DNA of 37,238 bases, from positions 1 to 37,238 of the forward strand of contig CAYYJB010000020.1 of NCBI GenBank assembly GCA_964472135.1, read 5' to 3'. The DNA is from JAUREX01 sp964472135. GTDB lineage: Bacteria > Pseudomonadota > Alphaproteobacteria > Rhodobacterales > Rhodobacteraceae. Both the position numbers and the translations under genes were made by a program. The notes below the pieces were generated by a model, which was not told the origin of the DNA, did no database searches, and saw only the letters and a program-made list of their open reading frames with translations. This document shows, in pieces, positions 31,343 to 37,238 of the stretch (positions are counted from its first letter, which is position 1; every line of letters begins with the position of its first letter).

Positions 31343-32365
31343 GTGGACAAACCGACGCTGAGGACGATCGCGCAGGCGACGGGGCTTGCCGTCACGACCG
31401 TGTCGCGCGCCCTGGCGGACGATCCGCGAATCGCGGCGCGCACGCGCAAGGCGGTGGCCGAGGTCGCGAATCGTCTGGGCTATGTCCCTGACCGGGCCGC
31501 GCAGCGGCTGCGCACCGGGCGCAGCAAGGTCGTGGCGCTCCTGCTCAATACCGGGCACGAGTATCTGGGCTTTACCCATGAGCTGATCGCGGGGCTGATG
31601 GGGGCGCTGAACGGCACGGGCTATTCGGTCGCGATGCTGCCCGACCTCATCGACGAGGGGCGCGACGCGGCGGTGCGCGAGGTGCTGCGCAACCGCATGG
31701 CCGACGGCATCGTCTTTTCGCGCACCGAGGTCTTCGATCCGCGGGTGCGGCTGCTGAGCGAGCACGGCTTTCCCTTCGTCAGCCACGGCCGCACCGAATT
31801 CGCCATCCCGCACGCCTATGTCGATTACGACAACGAGGCCTTCGCCCGGGCGGGCGCGCGCCATCTGGTCGGGCGAGGGCGGCGGCGGATCCTGATGATC
31901 GCGCCGCAGGCGCGCTTCACCTTCGGCCAGCACCTGCGCTATGGCCTGACGGCCGAGGCGCGCGCGGCGGGCGCGGCCTTCGAGATCCCCGAGGACGTCC
32001 ACCTCGACCGACCGCCCGAAGAGATCGCGGCCTGGCTGCGGATGCGCCTCGCCCGCCCGGACCGGCCCGACGGGATCCTCTGCGTGGGCGAGGTGCCCGC
32101 GATCGCGGCGTCCGCGGCGCTCGGCGATCTTGGCCTTCAGGCCGGGCGCGAGGTCGATCTCGTGGCCAAGCGCGCCTCGCCCGTCTTCGAGATGCTGCGC
32201 GCGAATGTCTTCACCGCCTTCGAGGACCTGCGCGAGACCGGCCGCCTCATCGGCGAGACGCTTCTGCGCCGCATCGCCGGCGAGCCGCCCGAGGCGCTCG
32301 GCATCCTCCAGCCGCCGGTGATCGAATTCGCCCCGCAGGATCAGGCGCTGCGGCGGAGCGGCTGA
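31343..32365 (+). CDS. LacI-family regulator 1, divergent from transporter 2
   Basis: A 340-residue LacI/GalR regulator: helix-turn-helix 'TLRTIAQATGLAVTTVSRAL' at residues 5-24, hinge 'YVPDRAAQRLRTG', and a sugar-binding core. The core lines 'GILCVGEVPAIAASAAL' and 'VDLVAKRASPVFEM' resemble the AglR-like regulators found next to alpha-glucoside or hexose CUT1 operons. The start is GTG at 31343, directly before the HTH; a longer frame from 31226 would run through the operator at 31273-31286 and is unlikely. It diverges from the binding protein at 31101, with two candidate operators between, and is convergent with the enoyl-CoA hydratase gene. Confidence 0.9.
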   Translation: MDKPTLRTIAQATGLAVTTVSRALADDPRIAARTRKAVAEVANRLGYVPDRAAQRLRTGRSKVVALLLNTGHEYLGFTHELIAGLMGALNGTGYSVAMLPDLIDEGRDAAVREVLRNRMADGIVFSRTEVFDPRVRLLSEHGFPFVSHGRTEFAIPHAYVDYDNEAFARAGARHLVGRGRRRILMIAPQARFTFGQHLRYGLTAEARAAGAAFEIPEDVHLDRPPEEIAAWLRMRLARPDRPDGILCVGEVPAIAASAALGDLGLQAGREVDLVAKRASPVFEMLRANVFTAFEDLRETGRLIGETLLRRIAGEPPEALGILQPPVIEFAPQDQALRRSG

Positions 32366-32382
32366 GGGCGCGCGCGGGGCCG

Positions 32383-33150
32383 TCATCTCGGGCCGAACTC
32401 TGGCTTGCGGCGGGCGCGAAAGGCCGCGACGCCCTCGGCGCGGTCGGGGCCGGCGGCCGCCATCCCGGCGCCGAGCGCCTCGATCATCGCGGCCGGGTCC
32501 TCGCCCGCGGCGGCGTTCAGCATGTATTTCGCGACCTCGACCGAGGTTGCCGACAGCCGCGCCGCATCGGCCGCGAGCGCATGCGCGGCGGCGCGTGCGT
32601 CCGGGGCGACCTCGGCCGCGAACCCCAGCGCCACCGCGCGGGGCGCATCGATCCGCCGGCCGAACAGCGCCATCTCGCGCACCACCGGCTCGGGCAGCAG
32701 CCGCATCAGCCGCTGCGAGCCCGACCAGCCCGGCACGATCCCGACCCCCGCCTCGGGCAGGGCGAGCGTTGCGCCCGGCGCCATCACGCGCACGTCGCAG
32801 GCGGCGGCGAGTTCGAGCCCGCCGCCAAAGGCCGGGCCGCTGATAGCGGCCACGGTCGGCAGGGCGAGGCGGGCGAGGCGGTCGAACACGCGGTGGCCCT
32901 CGCGCACCCAATGGCGCGCGAAATCGGCCGCCGACAGATCGCCCCATGCGGTGATGTCGGCGCCCGTGCAAAAGGCGCGCTCACCCTCGGCCGCGAGCAC
33001 CACCGCGCGCAGGCCGGGCGTGCGCTCGATGGTGGCGCAATGGGCGGCGAGCGCCTCGAGCATCGGCACCGTCAGCGCGTTGAGCTTCGCCGGATTGTCG
33101 AGCCGCAGCTCGGCGACGGCGCCGGTGACGGTCAGGTGAACCGCGCTCAT
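32383..33150 (-). CDS. Enoyl-CoA hydratase/isomerase family protein (crotonase)
   Basis: A 255-residue crotonase. The oxyanion-hole segments are 'AFCTGADI' and 'GPAFGGGLELA', and both acid-base glutamates of true hydratases are present, E113 and E133 (ALPEAGVG). The following loop is GWSGSQ, where GAGGTQ is usual, so the substrate pocket is somewhat different. The ATG overlaps the CoA-transferase stop (33147-33150). It is last in the operon Gfo/Idh, CoA-transferase, hydratase. It should hydrate or isomerise an acyl-CoA formed by the transferase; chain length and substrate are unknown. Confidence 0.9.
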   Translation of the reverse strand: MSAVHLTVTGAVAELRLDNPAKLNALTVPMLEALAAHCATIERTPGLRAVVLAAEGERAFCTGADITAWGDLSAADFARHWVREGHRVFDRLARLALPTVAAISGPAFGGGLELAAACDVRVMAPGATLALPEAGVGIVPGWSGSQRLMRLLPEPVVREMALFGRRIDAPRAVALGFAAEVAPDARAAAHALAADAARLSATSVEVAKYMLNAAAGEDPAAMIEALGAGMAAAGPDRAEGVAAFRARRKPEFGPR

Positions 33151-34721
33151 GGCGCCCACCCCATCGGGCCTTCGCGCAGCAGGCGCGGATCCATCGGGCG
33201 GGCGTCGGGGGCCACGCGGACGATCCCGCCCGAGGCCCCCTCGATGTCGCGCGCGGGGTCGATCCCGGGCATGATCTCGGTCGCCCGCAGCCCCTCGGGC
33301 GTCAGGCGGACGACGCAGCGCTCGGTGACATAGATCACCTCCTGCCCCTCGGCGACGGCGCGGGGGCCCGCGAAGGTCACATGCTCGACCGCGGGGACGA
33401 ATTTCGCGAATTTCCCGGGCTGCAGGATGCGCAGCCCGGCTTCGTCGAGCGCGACCTCGGCGCCCGCCTCGAACCAGCCCGAAAAGACGATCCGGCGGGC
33501 ATGGGCGGTGATGTCGACAAACCCCCCGCAGCCCGCCGTGAGGTAGGGCCGCTTGCCGAGCTTGGAGACATTGACCGAGCCCCCCGCGTCGACCTCCAGA
33601 AAGGAAAGGAAGGTCAGGTCGAACCCGCCACCCTGGAAATAGATGAACTGCTGGGGCGAGGGGACATAGGCATCGGCGTTCGAGGCGCAGCCGAAGGCAA
33701 AACCCAAGAGCGGCATCCCCCCCACCGCGCCCTGCTCGATCGCCCAGGTGACGGCCTGCGGATGCCCTTCCTCGAGCAGGATGCGCGGCACGTTGGCCGA
33801 GATGCCGAAGCCGAGGTTGGCGGTCATGCCGGGGCGGAGTTCCATCGCGGCGCGGCGCGCGATCACCTTCTCGACCCCGTGGGGCACCAGATCGAAGCTC
33901 GACCAGGGCCGGATCACCTCGCCCGAGATGGCGGGGTCGTGGGGCGTCTCGCAGGTCTGCTTCTGGTCGGGGTCGAGCGTGACGAAATCGACCAGATGCC
34001 CGGGCACGCGCACGTCATGCGGGCGCAGGCTGCCGGCGGCGGTCACGCGCTTGACCTGCGCGATCACGATCCCGCCGTTGTTGCGCGCCGCGATCGCCTG
34101 TTCGAGGCCGCCGAGATAGGCGCCCTCGTGCTCATAGGTGAGGTTGCCGCGCTCATCGGCGGTGGTGGCGCGCAGGATGCAGACATCGGGCGCGATGTTG
34201 GGAAAGAAGAGCCACTCCTGCCCGTTGAAGACCTCGCGCCGCACGATCGGGGCCGCGGCGCCGCGCGCGTTCATCGCGCAGCCCTCGCGCCGGGGGTCGA
34301 CGAAGGTCTCGAGCCCGACCTTGGTCAGCACGCCCGGGCGGCGGGCCGCGGCCTCGCGGTGCATGTCGAAGAGGATCCCCGAGGGCACGTTGTAGGCCGC
34401 GACCCGGTCCTCGACGATCATGCGCCAGATCTCGGGCATGGGCAGGCTCGAGGGGCCCGAGGGGTAGGAGCCCGCGATCACGCGGGCCAGCAGCCCGTCC
34501 TGCGCGATGTGGTCCATGCCCTTGACGCCATACATGTCGCCCGCGGCGATGGGGTGGATCGTGGTCAGGCCGCGCGGATGCCCCTCGGAGGCGAAGCGCG
34601 CGCCCAGCGCGCGCAGCACCCCGTCGGGGCAGCCGAGCGCCGAAGATGACGACACGCTGACGACCGCGCCGTCGCGGATATGCGCCACCGCCTCGGCCGC
34701 GGAAACGATCTTGCCCGTCAT
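33147..34721 (-). CDS. Family I acyl-CoA:acetate CoA-transferase (YdiF/Pct-like)
   Basis: A 524-residue fused alpha-beta CoA-transferase, the usual YdiF/propionate CoA-transferase length. The N-terminal half has 'GAVVSVSSSSALGCPDGVL' and 'MYGVKGMDHIAQDGLL'; the C-terminal half has 'GMTANLGFGISANVP' and the catalytic Glu E329 in 'AIEQGAVGG'. It transfers CoA from acetyl-CoA or similar to a short-chain acid, activating it. It overlaps the Gfo/Idh gene (34718-34721) and the hydratase gene by 4 bases each. The acid may come from the sugar routes nearby, but nothing in the sequence proves that. Confidence 0.92.
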   Translation of the reverse strand: MTGKIVSAAEAVAHIRDGAVVSVSSSSALGCPDGVLRALGARFASEGHPRGLTTIHPIAAGDMYGVKGMDHIAQDGLLARVIAGSYPSGPSSLPMPEIWRMIVEDRVAAYNVPSGILFDMHREAAARRPGVLTKVGLETFVDPRREGCAMNARGAAAPIVRREVFNGQEWLFFPNIAPDVCILRATTADERGNLTYEHEGAYLGGLEQAIAARNNGGIVIAQVKRVTAAGSLRPHDVRVPGHLVDFVTLDPDQKQTCETPHDPAISGEVIRPWSSFDLVPHGVEKVIARRAAMELRPGMTANLGFGISANVPRILLEEGHPQAVTWAIEQGAVGGMPLLGFAFGCASNADAYVPSPQQFIYFQGGGFDLTFLSFLEVDAGGSVNVSKLGKRPYLTAGCGGFVDITAHARRIVFSGWFEAGAEVALDEAGLRILQPGKFAKFVPAVEHVTFAGPRAVAEGQEVIYVTERCVVRLTPEGLRATEIMPGIDPARDIEGASGGIVRVAPDARPMDPRLLREGPMGWAP

Positions 34722-35731
34722 GGCAGCGCCACCGCCGCCGCGATGTCGGGGCGCACGCGCGCGCCCGTTTCGGCCGCGCGCCGCACCGCCATCGCGACCG
34801 CGAGCGAGGCGATCCCGTCCTCGCCCGTGGCGAGCGGCCGGCCCTGCCCCGCGACCGCCCCCTCGAAGGCCGCCACCGTGCGGGCGTAAAGGTCGGCACC
34901 GTCGCAGGCGAGCATCTCGCGCCCCGCAGCCGTCACGATCTCGACCTCGCCCACCGGGCGCTGGCTCATCACCCCGCGGCCGAAGATCGAGCCTTCGGTG
35001 CCGTGGATCTCGATCCCGTGGCCGGCGAAGCGGTGGGTGAAGCTCTCATGGGCAAAGACCATCGCGCCCGAGGGCATCGTCCAGACCGACATCGCCGAAT
35101 CCTCGACGCCTTGCCCAAGCCCCGAGACGCAGGACGCCGCGACGATCTCGGCCGGATCCTCGCCAAGGTGAAAGCGCACGATGTCGGCGTCATGCACCGT
35201 GATGTCGGGGATGACCCCGCCGCCCGCCCCCGGGTCGTTGAGGCGCCAGCCCTGCAGATGCGCCGGCAGATGGACGGCATGGTGGACGCGCACCGACAGC
35301 ACCCGCCCGATCCGGCCCTCGGCCACGGCCGCGCGGATCGCGCGATGGGTGCCCGCCGCGCGCAGGTGGTGGTTCGTGGCGAACACCCGCCCGGCCCGCG
35401 CCGCCGCCGCGACCATGGTGCGCGCGTCCGCCACATCCATCGCGAGCGGCTTTTCGCACAGCACATGCTTGCCGGCCGCGATCGCAGCCAGCGCCTGCGG
35501 CAGATGCTTTTCGTTGGTCGAGGAGATGTAGACCGCATCGACCGACGCATCCGCGAGCAGCGCGCCGAGATCGCTCCCCGAGGCGGGAATGGCATGGTCG
35601 GCCGCGAAGGTCCGGGCGCGGGCGGCGTCCGCGCTCATCACCCAGCCGATGGTGCCGCCCGGTTGGGCGCGAAAGGCGCGCACCATGTGCTCGGCCGCGA
35701 TCGTGCTCGCCCCGATCAGACCCCAACGCAT
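34718..35731 (-). CDS. Gfo/Idh/MocA-family oxidoreductase
   Basis: A 337-residue NAD(P)-dependent oxidoreductase. The Rossmann start is 'WGLIGASTIAAEH', the cofactor/substrate signature CEKP is at 92-95 (K94), and 'GGGVIPDITVHDAD' gives D176 and H180, the usual catalytic pair. Family members oxidise sugars, inositols or biliverdin-type substrates. The ATG is preceded by AGGGGGCGG, following an A-rich leader (minus strand). It is the first of three coupled genes, an unusual partner for a CoA-transferase and crotonase. The common route might run from a polyol-derived acid to an acyl-CoA, which is speculation. Confidence 0.9.
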   Translation of the reverse strand: MRWGLIGASTIAAEHMVRAFRAQPGGTIGWVMSADAARARTFAADHAIPASGSDLGALLADASVDAVYISSTNEKHLPQALAAIAAGKHVLCEKPLAMDVADARTMVAAAARAGRVFATNHHLRAAGTHRAIRAAVAEGRIGRVLSVRVHHAVHLPAHLQGWRLNDPGAGGGVIPDITVHDADIVRFHLGEDPAEIVAASCVSGLGQGVEDSAMSVWTMPSGAMVFAHESFTHRFAGHGIEIHGTEGSIFGRGVMSQRPVGEVEIVTAAGREMLACDGADLYARTVAAFEGAVAGQGRPLATGEDGIASLAVAMAVRRAAETGARVRPDIAAAVALP

Positions 35732-35749
35732 GCGCCGCCCCCTTTTTTT

Positions 35750-35775
35750 TGGACCGTTCCATTAGATCGTTCCAA
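35750..35775. promoter_or_regulatory. Tandem GntR/LacI-like operator boxes upstream of the Gfo/Idh operon
   Basis: On the plus strand GGACCGTTCCA (35751-35761) and AGATCGTTCCA (35764-35774) repeat with a 13-base period and 9 of 11 identical positions. The first is centred in TGGACCGTTCCA, a 10/12 palindrome with central CG. The boxes lie 19-44 bases before the Gfo/Idh ATG and about 140 bases before chrA. The regulator is not identifiable in this window. Confidence 0.5.
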
Positions 35776-35915
35776 CGCTCTACCGCTCCGCCCCCGCCCG
35801 GTCAAGCGGCGCCAGCGGCCGCCGTCATCTCCGCGTCATGCCGCCGCATTATGAGGGCCGGCTGGTCCGGCGCAAAGCCGGCGCTACAAGGACGCACGAC
35901 GGCGGGGGGCAGGCG

Positions 35916-37118
35916 ATGGCGGCGGATGCGGGCAGGGAAAAGGGACGCACGGCCGAGGTCTTCGGCGCCTTCCTCAGGCTCGGCCTTACCTCCTTCGGCG
36001 GGCCGATCGCGCATCTGGGCTATTTCCGGCAGGAGTTCGTGGCCCGGCGCGGCTGGCTCTCGGATGCGGCCTATGCCGAGTTGGTCGCGCTCTGCCAGTT
36101 CCTGCCCGGCCCGGCCTCGAGCCAGCTCGGCTTCGCGCTCGGGCTGATGCGGGCGGGATGGGGGGGCGCGCTCGCGGCCTTCGTCGCCTTCACCCTGCCG
36201 TCGGCGCTGGCGCTCATGCTACTCGCGGCGCTGGGCGGGGCGCTGGATTCGCCCCTCTGGCGGGGGGCGATGGGCGGGCTCGGGCTTCTCGCGGTGGCGG
36301 TGGTGGCGCAGGCGCTGATCGGCATGGCACGCGGGCTCTGCCCTGATGCGCCGCGCGCGACCATCGCGGCGGGTGCGCTCGGGGTGCTGGCCGTCGCGCC
36401 GGGCGCGGTGGGGATGGTCGGGGCGATCATGCTCGGCGCGCTGGCGGGGATGGCGCTGCCCGCGCGCGCGACGGACGCGCCGGCAGCGATCCCCGCGATG
36501 CCGGTCGGGCCGCGGGGGGGGCTTGTCGCGCTCGGGGTGCTGGGCGCGGCTCTCCTCCTCCTGCCGGCGCTGGCGGCGGCGTGGCCCGGGCTGGCGCTGG
36601 CGGATGCGGTATTCCGGGCGGGGGCCTTCGTCTTTGGCGGCGGGCATGTGGTGCTGCCGCTCCTCGAGACGGCGGTCGTCGCGCCCGGATGGGTGGCGCC
36701 CGAGGATTTCGTCGCCGGATACGGCGCGGCGCAGGCGGTGCCGGGGCCGCTCTTTTCGGTGGCGGCGCATGTGGGCTTCGTGCAGCAGGGCGCCCCGAAC
36801 GGGGTCGCGGGCGCTTTCGTGGCGCTGATCGCGATCTTCGCGCCGGGGTTCCTGATCCTGAGCGCGGCGCTGCCGTTCTGGTCGCGCATCGGCACGCTCG
36901 GGGCCGCGCGGCGGGCGGTTCAGGGCGCGAATGCCGCGGTGGTGGGCATTCTGGGCGCGGCGCTCCACGATCCGCTGCTGACGGGCTCGGTGCGGGGCGG
37001 CCTCGATCTTGCGGTCGCGGCGGGGCTTTTCGTGATGCTGACGCTCTGGCGGGTGCCGCTGCCGCTCGTGGCGCTTGTTGCGGCCGGGGCGGGGGCGCTG
37101 CGCGCATCACTCGCCTGA
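35916..37118 (+). CDS. chrA: Chromate transporter, long-chain ChrA family
   Basis: A 400-residue inner-membrane protein with about ten to twelve hydrophobic segments and the two-domain repeat of long ChrA proteins. The N-terminal half has 'FLRLGLTSFGGPIAHLGYFRQEFVARRGWLSD' type sequence, followed by QFLPGPASSQ. The C-terminal half repeats it as FVFGGGHVVLPLLE and 'AQAVPGPLFSVA'. Family members export chromate. The ATG at 35916 follows GGGGGCAGGCG; an upstream ATG at 35838 adds a basic tail and is less likely. It is divergent from the Gfo/Idh operon and has no visible link to the sugar genes. Confidence 0.93.
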   Translation: MAADAGREKGRTAEVFGAFLRLGLTSFGGPIAHLGYFRQEFVARRGWLSDAAYAELVALCQFLPGPASSQLGFALGLMRAGWGGALAAFVAFTLPSALALMLLAALGGALDSPLWRGAMGGLGLLAVAVVAQALIGMARGLCPDAPRATIAAGALGVLAVAPGAVGMVGAIMLGALAGMALPARATDAPAAIPAMPVGPRGGLVALGVLGAALLLLPALAAAWPGLALADAVFRAGAFVFGGGHVVLPLLETAVVAPGWVAPEDFVAGYGAAQAVPGPLFSVAAHVGFVQQGAPNGVAGAFVALIAIFAPGFLILSAALPFWSRIGTLGAARRAVQGANAAVVGILGAALHDPLLTGSVRGGLDLAVAAGLFVMLTLWRVPLPLVALVAAGAGALRASLA

Positions 37119-37196
37119 GCGCGCGCCACCTTGCGCGGCGCGCCCGACGGGCCGCATGCTCTCCCCTGCCCGACCCGATTCCGCGAGGGGGAGCTC

Positions 37197-37238
37197 ATGC
37201 CCGACTACGACCGCCTGATCGATGCCGAGACCTGGGCC
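37197..37238 (+). CDS. Start of an unidentified protein, possibly alpha/beta hydrolase (partial)
   Basis: An ATG at 37197 preceded by GAGGGGGAG opens a frame of 14 codons that runs off the window (MPDYDRLIDAETWA). The start resembles alpha/beta-hydrolase esterases of Rhodobacteraceae, but 14 residues are too few to be sure. Confidence 0.45.
   Translation, partial: MPDYDRLIDAETWA

Noticed and set aside
35743..35750. Run of eight T as an intrinsic terminator
   Set aside because: No stem precedes it on the plus strand, and it reads as an A-rich leader just before the Shine-Dalgarno sequence of the leftward Gfo/Idh gene.
37119..37165. Hairpin GCGCGCC...GGCGCGC after chrA as terminator
   Set aside because: The stem is plausible, but GC-rich repeats like this are common here and there is no T-tract.

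Overview
The window is GC-rich DNA (roughly 70% by eye) from what looks like an alphaproteobacterial draft assembly, most likely Rhodobacterales-like. The taxon is an inference from base composition, dense short-gap operons with ATGA and TGATG overlaps, CUT1-type sugar ABC transporters, a Tat-exported binding protein and FucU, DUF993 and UxaA-type catabolic genes. A run of exactly 100 N at 26612-26711 marks a scaffold gap. Apart from the fragments at the two ends (3' end of tgt; start of a probable hydrolase), the window is almost entirely accessory sugar and acid catabolism. No tRNA, rRNA, CRISPR array or insertion sequence was recognised.

Region 1 (1-11.8 kb) is built around ABC transporter 1. 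A leftward operon (ATPase, cytoplasmic SGNH esterase, FucU mutarotase, ribokinase) and a rightward operon (Tat-dependent binding protein, two permeases, second FucU mutarotase) diverge from a common control region at 3194-3423, which holds a perfect 12-bp palindrome. A second leftward operon (7.6-11.8 kb) encodes a BtpA/SgcQ-like protein, an M42/SgcX-like metallopeptidase, an FGGY sugar kinase and a creatininase-family amidohydrolase.

Region 2 (12.1-13.1 kb) is one AT-rich orphan gene with a HEPN-like RNxxxH motif and a C-terminal zinc ribbon. It is unlike everything around it and looks horizontally acquired.

Region 3 (13.3-20.9 kb) carries a set resembling the oxidative L-fucose pathway: aldo/keto reductase, fuconolactonase-type amidohydrolase, UxaA-family dehydratase, an SDR like 2-keto-3-deoxy-L-fuconate dehydrogenase, and another SDR like L-fucose dehydrogenase. 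With it are a second ribokinase, a xylose-isomerase-like TIM barrel protein and a GntR/FadR regulator. The GntR start region contains a 16-bp sequence matching the one between the divergent transporter operons at 14 of 16 positions, so regions 1 and 3 probably form one regulon.

Region 4 (20.2-32.4 kb) is a long, tightly coupled leftward operon: binding protein, two permeases, ATPase, GMC oxidoreductase (broken by the gap), SDR, second GMC oxidoreductase, DUF993 aldolase-like protein, LacI regulator, and possibly the SDR at 20.2 kb. It is headed by a divergent LacI gene, with two similar 14-bp operators in between. It looks like uptake plus oxidative processing of a sugar, polyol or glycoside that cannot be named from sequence.

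Region 5 (32.4-37.2 kb) holds a coupled leftward trio (Gfo/Idh dehydrogenase, CoA-transferase, enoyl-CoA hydratase) behind paired TGGAACG boxes, then a divergent ChrA chromate transporter and the start of another gene.
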